The notes under the pieces are model-generated. The model saw only the letters and a program-made list of their open reading frames with translations. It ran no database searches and was not told where the DNA came from. Source: Nothopassalora personata (lineage: Eukaryota > Ascomycota > Dothideomycetes > Mycosphaerellales > Mycosphaerellaceae). From it: a stretch of DNA of 64,000 nucleotides. The position numbers and the translations under genes are program-made. The stretch is taken from the NCBI GenBank assembly GCA_033816765.1, contig CM066291.1, positions 4,650,001-4,714,000 on the forward strand, given 5' to 3'. Positions 45,145 to 57,573 of the stretch are shown here, piece by piece. Numbering within the stretch: position 1 is the stretch's first letter; every line of letters begins with the position of its first letter.

Positions 45145-46220
45145 CGATCCTCGGGTTGTTATACACGATAAAAATTACAATTCATGCGGTGAGGGCACGT
45201 GGGAGCACACTGGCGCGCAGCGCCCTCCCGTGCCACCAAAAGTTTGCCTGCTGCAAGTCAATCATGCAGCAAAACTTCAAAGAATCTTACCGACCCTTAC
45301 CACCATCTGCACCATGTTCTCTCCCTGTGCAACCCTTCACGCTCCCCAAGATCTCATCAAAGCGAGGCCGCACACTCAATTCTTCATCCGAACGGAACGC
45401 ACCAGGATAAGAAACAAGTCATTCCCCGCTATGATACCACCCTTGATGATATTTTCTTAGGTCACGGCTAGACAGTGTAACACTGCAATCTCATGGCCCG
45501 AAGATCCAAACTACTAGCGCACTGCGAATGGGCAAGGTTTGCACTACATTTTGCATATCTGCAAAAGTCCATGGAATGGAGCCTTGTCGCATCGAGATCA
45601 AGTCGACGACCCTGACTTGCTTGTGCTAGATGGGAAGTTGGGTGAGGCGCCGGGTCTTAGGCATTGGCTTCAGCGGCGTGGAGCATTGCTGAATGAATGA
45701 AGGATCCAGATGCTAAAAAGTTGGGATTTTGCGGGTTCGTCGTCTGCGTAGATATGATTCTTTTCTGGAGTACTCCGTTCGGCCAAGGTTCTAAAACACC
45801 GTCAGCAGCCACGCTACATAGACGTCCTGGCTGGTCCTGACTGGTCCTTTCGCATTTGATATTCTATCAGCGCTCTCTTTGATCAAGCACTGCGCCTTTC
45901 CCTTCGGTAAGAGAATCGGCGCTAAGTAATGTCCGCACCCTGCGGGCTGTCTCTCTGATGAAGGACAACCACAATCAGGGCGCTTTGTAGACTTCGGTTT
46001 GCATCATGTGTATAGAAAATGTGGAGGAGAGGATGAAGGAGTGGCGACATACCTGACAATTGGCTTTACCATCTCCGTGCTGTCAGTTTGGCACAAAGCC
46101 CGGATCTGTTCCATTGCCGCAGGAAAGCGCTTCATCCATCATGGATGCTATGCTACATTACAGCTCTGGAAATCAAGCCGCGACGATACCGGAAGGGTAT
46201 CGTGGCAGCGTGGTCTGTTT
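45145..46220. other. Intergenic, no gene seen
   Basis: 1.1 kb left of the MTR4 stop codon. Overlapping short frames only; holds the MTR4 terminator region. Confidence 0.45.
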
Positions 46221-49200
46221 CTACAAGTACAAAGACTGCGCAGCAACGATGTCACGTCTGACCTTCGTGAGCGCAACTTCGAATTTCTGCTCGAGCTCTT
46301 CAGAACCCATAACTTTCGAAGCTTGCGCGACCTGTCGCAGGAGCTCTTCGAGTCGGCGGAAGAGGCGGATGAGCGAGCCCTCGTAGACGTCTGTCATTTT
46401 GCTAGAATCGTGTCAGTGGGATGTTGGTCGTGGAAGGATGGGTTGTACTCACCAGATCGCGGCGAAGCTCGCACCCTGCGTCCAAGCATACACAACTTCC
46501 ATGAGCTCTGGCTTGAACGACTGTAGATATTCTTCCTCGTTGACCACAACCTTACTCTCCATGCTGACCTTCGCCACCTGTCGTGCTTGCGCCTGAATCT
46601 CACGGAAGGGCTTGGCAAGCTCTTCCTTGAGCTGACCTTTCTCTTCGCTCTTCTCCTCGAAGATGAAGCATGATAGAACAGCAGCGCATTGCTCGGGTGT
46701 GAGCTCATTGAAGAAACGATTGAACAGGAGCTCGGACAACACAAGCTCATCACCCGTTGAGATTTCGCACGCAACACGAGCCTTGAGCTGGACAACATCT
46801 GCGTCATTGACGAAACCCAGACGCCGCAAGACACGCTTGCGGTTCTTCAGTTCGTCGAGTTGCAATACCGAGAGAGCGTCGGACATCTTCTTGCGAAGCG
46901 CCTTGATCTCGTTGGAGAGCTCGACCTTGGCGTTGTACTGGTCGTACAGTTCTGGCAGTCGCTCGTCCTTGTGAAGTGGTGAAGAGAGCAGCTTGTGCTC
47001 GAGGACCTCGATCTTGCGCAGAAGCTTCTTGAAACTATCATCGTCAATTCCCATGTTCTCGATGGGGTCGAGGATGGCGATACCGTCGGGAAAGCGACGT
47101 GCGATCTCTTCAAGGGCCTTGCGGACGGTGTTGCGTTGCTCCTGGGTGCGAAGATCGGGAGGCATAAAGACACGGAGATGACCCACGCTGTCAATTGTGC
47201 CGTTCATGATGGGCACGACCTCCATTTTGCCTTTCTCTCCAGGTCCAGGTGGTCGCACTCCAGGCGGAAGATCGTCGCTGAGCTTGGATCTGGGCGGAGG
47301 TGGTGTCACGTCTGCTGCCACGTTCAAAAGGACGTCGACAACGACAGCTGCTGATGATGGAATGTCCTCTTGCTTCTGACCTTTGTCTGCTCTCACGTTC
47401 ATGAAGTTGACAACGGCGCCCCAGCCGAAGTCGTAATCCTTGTACTTCACCTTCACCAGTCGACCTGATTGCAGGAACTTGGTGAGGTACTGCGGGTGTG
47501 TGATGACAGCCTTCATCTCGTTCGCGTAGTTCGTTAGGGTTTGTCGTAGGTCATAGTACTCCTTGATCTCTGCCTCGTTCTCAACAACGATTTCGGATCG
47601 CTTCTGCTCAAGTTCCAGAAGCCGCTTTTCAAGGCCAGAGACTGACGCAGCGTTCTGGAACTGGAAGAAGCAACGCTCGAGCATGAACTCCGGGCTGATG
47701 CCCTCGACACGCATCAGGTTGAGAATCATGTTGTAACCAAGGTAGAAAGCACTGTTGAGCTTGTCTTGCTCACCACGTACGATCTCCTTGGCCACGCCCG
47801 GTTCCATCTTCTCGTCGATCATCATGATCACAATACCACGTTCATCGAGGCCTCTGCGCCCGGCTCGACCCGACATCTGAATGAACTCGCTGGGCGTTAC
47901 CCATCGCTGTGAAATGCCGTCGAACTTGCGCACCGATGTGAACACGACTGTCTTCGCTGGCATGTTGAGACCGATGGAGAAGGTCTCGGTCGCGAAAAGT
48001 ACCTTAATGAGGCCTTCCTGGAATAGAATCTCAATGGTCTCCTTCAGGATCGGGAGGAGACCAGAATGATGAATTCCAATTCCTCGTCGTAGTAGTGGCA
48101 GAAGGTGTTGAATCTGTGGCAGCTCCTTGTCTTCATCCGACAGCATCTCGATGGCACTATTAAAGACCTTCGAGACCATCGCCTTCTCAGACTCGTCATT
48201 GAATGCGAGCTGGCTCATTTGCAGAGCGTAGTTCTCGCAATCTCGCTTCGAGAAGGAGAAGACAATGACGGGATTGTAGTTCTTCATCATGATCATCTTC
48301 ACGATCTTGTAGATATCCGTTGGTCCGTCCTTCTTGCCGCCTTTGTTCACTTTCTTGTCTTTGCCCTTGCCTCTCCGCTTTGCCATTGGATCCGAGCCAT
48401 CGTCGCCAGCTTTTTCTGCGATCGTGGCCATAGCCTTGTTGAAATTCTCCTCTCGGAATACACCCTTCTCATCCACGACCAAATGTATTCCATCTGCGCC
48501 CGCTGGGAAAAAGTAGTGTTGGAGAGGTGTAGGTCGGAAATCGGTGTAAACAACGTGACAGGGCTGGTTGTGTGTCTTAGTGATCCACTCGGCGAATTGC
48601 ATGGCGTTGGGGATCGTGGCGGAGAGGAAGACATATCGGACCTTGTCGGGGAGGAGAATAATCGTCTCCTCCCACACTACGCCACGCGATTTGTCGCGCA
48701 TGTAGTGGACCTCATCAAAGACGACCCAAGCGACCTCGCGCATGATCTCACTTCCACGGTACAGCATAGAGCGCAGAATCTCCGTCGTCATGACCAAACA
48801 CGTTGCTGTGGGGTTGATGGTGACATCTCCCGTCATGAGGCCAACATCACCAAAGTCGGCCTGGAACTCGCGGTACTTCTGGTTGCTCAGCGCCTTGATG
48901 GGACTGGTGTAGATGACTCGCTGGTTGTTCTTCAGACACTGCGCAATCGCATACTCTGCCACCACCGTTTTTCCAGCACTGGTATGCGCCGACACCAGGA
49001 CACTCTCGTTGCGCTCTATAGAGGATATGGACACTTCCTGAAAGGGATCGAGCTGGAAAGGCCAGGTGCGCGCGGGTTCTGCTGGTCGCTTGTGCTGTGA
49101 TATCGGGGCGTAGTCGCAGTCTGGCGGAAGCGAGACCTGATGGCGCACTTGATGCTGCAGTACCACGGCCGTCTCCTCCTTTTGCGCCTGTAGACCTGCG

Positions 49201-49514
49201 GCGGCGGCGACTTCTCTCGATTGGGTGGTGTCGAATGTGTCGGTGACGACTGGGTCGGGCTCGTCGTCGCGGCGTCGGCGCTTCTGTCCTCGGTCGGAGG
49301 CGGCATCGTCCTCTGGTGGTGCTGGTGCTGTTTTCGCGGGAGGCGCAAAGTCGTGCGCGTCTGTCATATTCGCATCGCCATTCTGCTGCTGCTGCTGCTG
49401 CTGTTCCGCGCCTTTCACATCGCCATTGAGCGATCGCTTCTTGCTCTTCTTTCCCTTCCCACTCGGCTTCGCGGTCGCCTTCTCGTCGAAGACGTCAAAC
49501 AGCTCGTCCGCCAT
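46221..49514 (-). CDS. MTR4: ATP-dependent RNA helicase MTR4/DOB1 of the nuclear exosome
   Basis: Exons 49514-46453 and 46401-46221 with a 51-bp intron (GTGAGT...TTCTAG); 1080 residues. A disordered N-terminus has a basic patch, a Gln run and KRRRRDD. Ski2-like DExH core: Walker [15 protein letters not shown] at about 176, [13 protein letters not shown] box in [17 protein letters not shown], then [10 protein letters not shown] in the second RecA domain. A KOW/arch region and a C-terminal helical domain follow. The last exon supplies [20 protein letters not shown] and ends QSLYL, matching the conserved family C-terminus. MTR4 unwinds RNA for the nuclear exosome and TRAMP complex. Length agrees with yeast and other fungal orthologues (about 1070-1100). 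Confidence 0.95.
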
Positions 49515-50369
49515 GGTGAAGTAGTCTGTATGCGGTGATGTGTGATGATGTTGAGAGGCGATGCATATAGATTGACCCCGATGCCAAGATTTGTCAAAGA
49601 TGCATTCAAGGGCTGTCGAACTTACATGAACCTGGTCTAAACACAGAATCCGGCCTCAAAAGTCATACATATGTTTATAGACCACTCGCCATATAAGGTC
49701 GAGTACCACAATGGCCAGAAATGAAAGCTACAGGCTGGTCACTTGGCTCACTTTCGGTGTCCTGGCTCCAGAAGTACACTTAGCGAAAAGCTCATCAAAA
49801 TTTGGTTAGCCCTCTACATAGCGCCTAGATGGCAATCGATTGCAATTGACTGCTTAGTCAGAATGTGAGCTGCCCATACTAGTATGTAGACAGAACCAGG
49901 TCTGAATTAGCGAACTCCTTATGCCTGGTCGTGTCAGTGTGACACCCACGAGCATCTTGCAACCTCACCGATTCGACTCAGCTTGCGGTAGCCATCTATG
50001 TCCGCCAGTGGACCTAACCACGTATAGTCGATAGGAGATGTGCAAACCCTTCTAGAGGTGCTCCGACGAAGGGTTGTGGGTCCTGGCCAGAATATCGGGG
50101 TGTGCTTCGACCTATCGCCATGAAGAATAGTCGTTCCCTAGACTGTAAGAAGGCAATGCACTCAACGACAAACGCATATCCATAGCAGCCACACGCGAGT
50201 AAGACCGGCGCAGATCGCCACCCACAAGACGATGAGATCGACTTTAGGTTTGTGGTAAAGCTTGCGTCACTGTGCACTCGATGAATATTTTGGTACTGTA
50301 CAACAGCATGTCCACTTTGCGCATTCGTGAGGACACGGATGCTGTACGTCGTCAGACAAACTCAGCACA
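49515..50369. other. Divergent intergenic region MTR4/NRPS
   Basis: 855 bp with no coding support. Contains promoters of both genes. An N-terminal extension of the NRPS by an upstream exon was looked for and not found. Confidence 0.45.
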
Positions 50370-53300
50370 ATGCTCACAGCGTTTCCCAGCGACGATGCTG
50401 CGGGCCAGAGACCTCTGCTCCAGGATCTGGATACTGCACCGGAACAGGCATTGGTTCTTGGAGCACTAGCACGAGCTACAGACGACCAGACTTTGGGCCT
50501 CAACCCAAGGCGAGTTCTCCAGCTGGCATTTGCGCTGGTCCTCGATGCGTATACCTGCTGCTGTTCAGAGATCGCATTTGCGGCGGGCTCGATGGACAAA
50601 GACTCGCTGGACGATACGAAGCTGTGCACATGCGAAGTCAATCTGCAAGAAGGCACTACAATTCAGGGAGCACTGAAAGGAATTACTTGCATTGATCTCC
50701 AAGCAGTATACAACCGGCGGGTGCCTTGCTTGCTCCTGTCGACCACGGATCTGGACTACTCATTAGAGAATGTTGAGCTCCGTTCATCCCTCGTTCTGGC
50801 CTATACACAGGACGAACAACATCGAAATGGAAAGATTCGTCTTCACTATGATACGAAAGTACTGGGCGCCGAAAGTGTCCGAAAAGTGTGCTCACACTTC
50901 GCCCACATTGTCTATCAGATTACTTCGCAACCGACTTCGACACTGTTACAGCACTTGAGCAAACTCTCTCCGACTGATGCAGAACAACTCCGCGAATGGA
51001 ACAAAATACCCCAGCCACTCGATTTCCGAACAGTACACGATCGCATTAGCGAGTGGGCTTCCAGGCGTCCACGTGAAATAGGTATACACGCATGGGACGG
51101 TGAAATGACACGTGGTGAGCTCGATCTATGTTCCAGTGATCTGGCCAAATATCTTGAACACCAAGGATGCAGAACAGGACAAACTATCGCAGTGCTGATA
51201 CAAAAAAGTATGTGGACGCCTGTGGCAATGCTTGCAATCCTCAGGACCGGAGCAGCGTTCATTCTACTGGATCAGGATCTACCGCTGGAGCGGTTGCAAG
51301 TCATGACTGAGATTGTGTCCTGCACTTATGCAGTGGCTTCGAGAGAAAACACAGCTCTGGCGTTGAAGTTCATAGACAATGTCATTTCTCTCGACGACGA
51401 TGGCAAGCCAATGAAGGTGAAGTCATCAGCCAAGGAAAATCCAGCAGACGTGTCTGCAGAGTTGACTTCCAGTCCAGAGGATACCATGTTCTTTTGCTTC
51501 ACCTCTGGAAGCAGTGGTGTTCCCAAGGCCGTGGAAATACAACACTTTGCTTGGTCTTCGGGCTACCGGCCGGATGCCGTGCCGTACTGGGCGGATGAAG
51601 GAGCCAGAGTCCTGCACAGAGCTTCCTTCAACTTCATTGTGTCAGTTGTCGAACTCTTAGTGCCACTGATGAGTATGGTATTCCCCATGGACTCGCGCGA
51701 TACGCATTCACCGTGTCCTATGATACTCGTGCTGGCTGCCGGTCCTCCGAGAACTTTTGCAGATACACGCTAACACCATAGTAGATGGCGGCACCGTTTG
51801 TATACCTAGCGCTTCGGAGCACATCAATGACTTGACCAACACTATCCGCCGCTTACGACCCACCTGTGTTGCTGTTGCTCCGTCGCTGGGCAAGAGCCTC
51901 AATCCCCATGACCTCCCTTCTTTGGAGACCATGGTCTTCGTTGGGGAGTCGTTCCCTGCCTCGTTAATCGACCAGTGGTTGAAATCTAATGTGAAGAATG
52001 TTGTCAGCTGCTTCGGCTCTTCCGAAGGCTGCAGCTACACCAGTATGCGTTCGATCCCAGCGTCAGATAAGAGTGGCACGAATGTCGGGAAAAGTATGTC
52101 TAGGCGATATTGGATAGTGGATCCTCGAGATCACAACGTCCTACTTCCGATTGGCGCCACCGGTGAGTTACTGTTTGAAGGCTACAGTATCGCTAAAGGC
52201 TACTTCAAGGATCCAGCCAAGACTGCTGGCGCATTCATCGAGAGTCCCCGGTGGGCAGCCGAGTTTGGGGCTGGACTTGGAGGAAGGCGATGGTACAAGA
52301 CTGGAGATCTCGTCAGGTATACCGATGACGGAGAGGTCGTGATTGTTGGTCGCAAAGATTTCCAGGTGAAATTGCATGGACAGCGTATCGAACCTGCAGA
52401 AGTCGAGAATCAACTTCTGGAGGCCTTCAGCGATGAGGTACAGAACGTGATTGTCGATGTGGCATACCTCTCGGGGCATAAGGAGCAACCTAGGCTTACT
52501 GCCTTCCTGATCCTGAAGTCGCAGCCGCCCGATGATGAAAGTTCTCGGCCGCTGGAACGCAAGATTAAAGAGGACTTGGGCAAGAAGCTGCCATCATTCA
52601 TGGTACCAACACATATCGTCGTGCTACAGGAGATTCCCAAAACACCTTCTGGCAAGGTCAATCGAAAGCGACTCCGTGAGTTTGAGCTGGGCAATGGAGA
52701 AACAATGCTTGTCGTACCTACACATCAACCTGCCATGCCTGACGAAGATGCAAGAACCTCGATGCTCCGGCAGGTCTGGGCAGAGGTTTTGGATGTTCCG
52801 GAGAACATCATAGCAAAGGACAGCAGCTGGCTTGATCTAGGTGGCGACTCGTTGACTGCCATCTCGCTTGCGCAAAAAGCCAGGGAATCAGGCTTATCGA
52901 TCACCGTGGCCAATCTCTTGCAACATTCGACGTTCGCAGAGCTCGCTCAACATCTGCAGCCCATAAAGTCGGGTCAACGGCCAAACGGTTGCCATGGCGA
53001 TATACACGTCAGCGAGGCTGGTCCAGTCGCAACGACTTCATTCCAGAGATTTACCCTGAACGTGAGCGTCTCACCGCTAAATGCACTGGTCTATCACTAC
53101 CTCGTCAAAGTACGAGGACAGGTCGATGTTGGCGCCCTCGAAAGAGCTGCGCAGACGGTGTTCCGACGCTGCGACTCGCTCCGCATGGAGTTCAAAGGCA
53201 GCGATTTGGAACCGGGCAGAATCGAGCAGACAGTCCTTGAGATTGGCAATCCGGGAGTTGTTCAGCGAGTGAAGGTTATCCATTGCGATGATGCTGACCA

Positions 53301-54315
53301 GGAGTTGGCCACACTCTTCGCACGCTTGAAAGCGTCACCTGCTCATGATGCCTGGTCTCTGCCTGCGCTGTGGATATTCCTGGTCTCGCCTGAGAAAGTA
53401 AGAATGCTCGCACGATTTCACCATGCCGTCATTGATGGGACCTCTATATCGTTGATCTTCGACGACTTCCAGCGAGCGTTCGACCACCCCGATGCACTAC
53501 CGCCCCGACCGCAGTTTCTACCATATCTGAGCAACCGACTGCTGCTGCAAGATACCACGTCCTTCGATTATTGGCGCAACCTATTGAAAGGCTCAACCCC
53601 TACCATGCTCCGAAGGAGTAACACCGACTTGGCGTCCAACGATAGCGACATTACCCCGTTCATAACGCAGCGTATCGTAGTGCCCTACATGGCAAGCCGC
53701 GGCTTCGCAACCCTCTCCACCCTGGTGAAAGCAGCCTGGGCCGTGGTACTGGGCGGCATGTCCGCGAGCGAGGACGTTGTCTTTTACCATCTATTAATTG
53801 GTCGGGACGAAGCCATCGCCGGATCCCTTGACATTGTCGGCTGCTGTGTCACAGAGGTTCCGATGCGAGTCAAGCTTAGTCCTTCATCAACAGGTCAAGG
53901 TCTCCTCCTGCAAGTGCAAGATCAAGTGCTTGCCTCGACACCACATGCACAGCTCGGTGCTGACATCATTGCCAAGCACTGCAGCGACTGGGCCGGGAAA
54001 ATTAATTATCGCCATAGTAGCCTCGTGCACCATACCAATGTCGAGGAGGTGAAGCATCTGCAGCTGGGCGATGGAGCTTATGCAGATGTGCAGACGGTCT
54101 ACAATAGCGATGCTGTACAAGACTTCTCCATCACCTCTTCGCCTCTACCGGGCGGCGGGCTTCAGCTGGAGTTTGAGGCGCCCAAGACGCTCTATACAGC
54201 AAGAGAACTTGACATTGTTGCGGATGGGGTTGCAGAGACTATTCGTCTGCTGGCTGTGCAGCCGGAGTCCATGTTACAGGACCTCAGAAACCGGCTGTCC
54301 TTTATCAAGATCTGA
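50370..54315 (+). CDS. Single-module non-ribosomal peptide synthetase (partial C-A-T-C)
   Basis: Exons 50370-51672 and 51782-54315 give 1278 residues. The 109-bp intron (GTATGG...CTAACACCATAG) joins LLVPLM to IDGGTVCIPS, as expected inside an adenylation domain. Residues 1-230 resemble only the C-terminal half of a condensation domain (no HHxxxDG). Adenylation motifs: A3 FTSGSSGVPK, A5 FGSSEGCSY, A7 WYKTGDLVRY, A8 GRKDFQVKLHGQRIEPAEVE, A10 PKTPSGKVNRKRL. Thiolation: LGGDSLTAISL with the pantetheine Ser. Terminal condensation domain with RFHHAVIDG. There is no thioesterase or reductase, so release would be by the terminal C domain or by another enzyme. The amino acid activated cannot be read from the sequence by eye. 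No tailoring genes are clearly adjacent. Confidence 0.88.
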
Positions 54316-54810
54316 GTTGAGAGCTGAAGTCGAGCAGAGGCTTCGACATTCTGTATGAAGGACAAGTGGCATGGGTTGCGATGCGTTTACCTTCAATGTT
54401 ATTGTGCTTTGCAGGTTGACACCATCTTGTGCAACACTGCCTCATTCTTCGCCTCAGCCTCACAACAACTTCCCTACATGAAACATCGGCCACTGGTATG
54501 CTACAACTCGCGACCGCCTTGCTCAGCCTGCTTGATGCTATAAGAATGACAAACACTTGGTCCCGCCCGCAGAGGCTTTCTTAGGCAACCCGCACGAAAA
54601 CAACGCCTTTCTGGCTTAGCACTACCAACACCTGCGCAGTGCTCCGACTTCAGCAGATCTGCTATGGCACCGCCTTTAAATTAGTCCCTTGACCTGTGCA
54701 ACGTTTGTTCCTCTTGGGACCTTGCATTGTCATCATGATCTCGTGAATCGTACTATCTCGCCTTGCTAACCGAGTTCTACTGACGATACTTGCAGAGAAT
54801 TGCATGAACG
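54316..54810. other. Intergenic, no gene seen
   Basis: Half a kilobase downstream of the NRPS. Expected terminator and upstream region of the next hypothetical frame. Confidence 0.4.
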
Positions 54811-55507
54811 ATGACGGACGCCCTGTTGACTGGTCTGGTTGTTGCTCTCCCTAGAGTGTCTTCGCAGGACGACACAACTGTTCCAGCTACCACGCCTGAC
54901 ATCGTCCTCCGGTGGGATCATGGTGACATATACGCCCACATCAACAACGACATCCCTCAAGACTCGATGTTGCCGAACATCTTCAATTCCATCGACCCGC
55001 TGAATAAGTACAAGACCTGGTTCCAACCTTTTTTTGATGTCAAGCGACCCGGCATCGCGGCCAGCTCTGCCGCAATTCCATTCTCACACAGCGTCAACGC
55101 CCGTGCATATATTTCCTGTCGTGCGGCCGGCTGTACAATGCCATACACCCCAAGTCCGAGGTCCAGTCTCCCGCGCAGCAACTCAAGTCGGCGAAATCCA
55201 GTCCCGCGATCGTTCAACAACATCCGCGTCGGAGTCCTCCATCTATTCTCGGACAAGTAATACCGGCACTGAGATCGTCACACTGTCGTCCAGACTGCCG
55301 CACGAGTCCGCCTCAGCCGAGAGACGCTTTGTAGCGAGTCCGGATTCCAGTCAGGAAGTGGCAAGATCCGGTACTCATGGGAGTCGGTCTCGGGGCCGGA
55401 CAGTGCTGCGTGCCCCCCCCCCCCCCCCCCCCGTTGAGGTCATCCCTCTATATTCCGTACAGTCCGGTGACTTTGAGAGGCAAGTCTACTGTGGGTGGAG
55501 CTTATAG
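54811..55507 (+). CDS. Hypothetical Ser-rich protein, two frames joined at a T-run
   Basis: A first frame from the ATG at 54811 (MTDALLTGLVVALPRVSSQ..., then IFNSIDPLNKYKTWFQPFFD) is continued by a second frame after a run of seven T at 55029-55035 (DPASRPALPQFHSHTAST, Ser/Arg-rich, then a poly-Pro run from 20 C at 55413-55432, ending VYCGWSL). Either a real +1 frameshift, a homopolymer sequencing error, or two unrelated frames. No domain recognised. The C-run length is also error-prone. Confidence 0.3.
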
Positions 55508-56505
55508 GGTTGCGCATCTGGCTGCCTTTCGGGCCATGAGAAGCAACGGCGATGTGGCTTGTTGTACTTGATGCTGCGGCGTTTCACGATCTGAGGAGGA
55601 GACTGACGAGATGTCGTCGGGCCGATTTCTGTGTCATCGTACAGATCATGGGCATCATCAGCACTTCGGCGGCGGATGTGTGCTGGCTTTGGTAACGCCA
55701 CGGGTCGAAGGCAAGTGTGGTGCTGGTGCCATGTGCTGTTACCACACCCCACCAGTGCTCCTGAAGGACTTCTTCTCTTCTTGAACGGCTCTCCGCTGTT
55801 GGATCTGGTGCTATCGCTAGCGCGTTGGTGCACCTGGAACATCGGTTGCACTGGACTTGGCGTGCAATCTGGTTCGTTTGCTGAACTAGCTGCCTGGCTC
55901 TCGACTGGTGCTTTCATTCCAAGAAATCCAGGCTCGGCCACGCAACTCATGTCTTTCCGACAGGGAAGAGTCGCTCGGCGTTGACTTGCGGAAGCTGGAA
56001 GTCTTTGGCGTTGCTGCGTTGTGGGCGCTTCTCGCTGCTGAAGCTCCCACAAGATAAGGAAAAAACAAGACCGGACTATGCTGTAGCAAACGCGTTGCCA
56101 TGGGTGTCGTATCTTGGAATGCCTGTCCGCTCGTTGTCGGTCTCGACCCAGCCACGTTGCGGCTGATATCCAGAAGATCCAGCACTTTGCCCACCAGGAA
56201 ACAATGCCAGTCGGACTTGACAGGGCACTGCCGTTGATCTTATCGCAGAGAGACCGTAGCATGATCGCTGCCATTCGCAGAAGACATGCTAGGAACCTCG
56301 CGGTACGATAGCTTGTTCGCCAAGACAGTAGAGTTGTCCAAGTGGTGAGTTCTTCGTGGTGTATCATGTTGCCGTCAAGCGATCCGCAACTTATCACTTC
56401 TCTCGTTTCGAGAAGTCTGCTATTGGATTGGAGTGTAGGAGTGAACAGCATCTTCGCTTTGTTTGTTGTGGTGGAAGTCGTTGTTGTCAAGCCGTTGCAT
56501 CGCAT
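55486..56505 (-). CDS. Hypothetical protein
   Basis: An open frame of 339 codons whose C-terminal half is Ser/Pro/Arg-rich and protein-like (FQVHQRASDSTRSNSGEPFK, PAHIRRRSADDAHDLYDDTE). The N-terminal half has Trp- and Cys-rich stretches that look less convincing and may hide introns. No domain or signal found. It overlaps the preceding convergent frame by 22 bp. Weak call. Confidence 0.3.
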   Translation of the reverse strand: MRCNGLTTTTSTTTNKAKMLFTPTLQSNSRLLETREVISCGSLDGNMIHHEELTTWTTLLSWRTSYRTARFLACLLRMAAIMLRSLCDKINGSALSSPTGIVSWWAKCWIFWISAATWLGRDRQRADRHSKIRHPWQRVCYSIVRSCFFLILWELQQREAPTTQQRQRLPASASQRRATLPCRKDMSCVAEPGFLGMKAPVESQAASSANEPDCTPSPVQPMFQVHQRASDSTRSNSGEPFKKRRSPSGALVGCGNSTWHQHHTCLRPVALPKPAHIRRRSADDAHDLYDDTEIGPTTSRQSPPQIVKRRSIKYNKPHRRCFSWPERQPDAQPYKLHPQ

Positions 56506-57573
56506 CGAAGCCGAGCCATGGGGTGCAATCGACTGCCACCAAATGGCCGTTCAACCGCCACCCAATGGCCCGATCATACCAAGATGTTCTTCCCAGAATA
56601 CTACACGTCGCTCTCAAACCAGGACGAGATGGGCAGTCGTGATGGCTGTCGCGCGGCCGCGGAAAAGTCCTTCAGCTACTTGGCCCTTTGGGCTGTAAAG
56701 GCAGTCTAGTCTACTCAGTCGTTCAGCAGTACAATGTCCTGTAATCTCAGTCTTTGTGACACTTCTCATCGAGCATATCGGTATACATTATGTAATGTCT
56801 GACTGGTGTGTTACACAAGCTTGCAGCGCGGGTCAGCTCAAAGTTCGAGAGAATGAGCTGTTTGATATTATCGCACAAGCACTAATATCAAGTGCATACA
56901 AAATTCCTAGGCGATATTCGCTGGCGGAAGTCTTGCCGCTTCCAATGGGGCTTACGGCTGGATAACCCTCGCTATATATCGGGCTGCAGCTGGACATCAG
57001 TAGCGAAGGTGCTGTCGTGCTTTGCGGTCAGGACATGCATCCGGAAGGCAGAAGCGTACTTGAATCCTGCGAGAACTCGAGCCTTATGTTCAACAGCTCG
57101 ACCAAAAGATGCTTTCGCACGCGCTCGTAGCCAGACTCGTTCCGCGCAGGCAGTAGTGTAGTAGCGAAATTGTGGACCCAAGTAACTCTTTCGTCAACAG
57201 GTACAGCACGTCTCGTTATCTAAATTACCGGCAGCAGCGTGATGCATGGGAGCAAGTTATCTAGAGCATAGTACATTAACGTGTACACCGCTGCACTTCC
57301 TCAGCCGATTGTGTGAGCGACATCCTGCATGCCCTGAGTCAGTTGCTCCTATAGCGCCAAAACTCGATAGTGGTACTTCACAACAGCATTCCTGCAGCAT
57401 TCTCAGAGCCTCAACGTTTTACCACTGTTATTGTAGCTATTGTCAATTGAGATGTACGTACATCCTCTTCCGGTCTTCCTCTTCTCTTCCTTCAGACACA
57501 TCACAACTCCAAGCATTGCCGGCAATCCTTGTCCATTCACCTCAGATCTGCACAAACATACACAACAACTATC
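56506..57573. other. Intergenic, no supported gene
   Basis: 1.07 kb; only short overlapping frames. Confidence 0.4.

Noticed and set aside
48105..49100. 331-codon plus-strand frame
   Set aside because: It lies entirely antisense to the highly conserved MTR4 core and has no independent motif.
51660..51790. Apparent frameshift splitting the NRPS into two genes
   Set aside because: A 109-bp GT..AG intron with a CTAAC branch site joins the frames exactly within a conserved adenylation segment.
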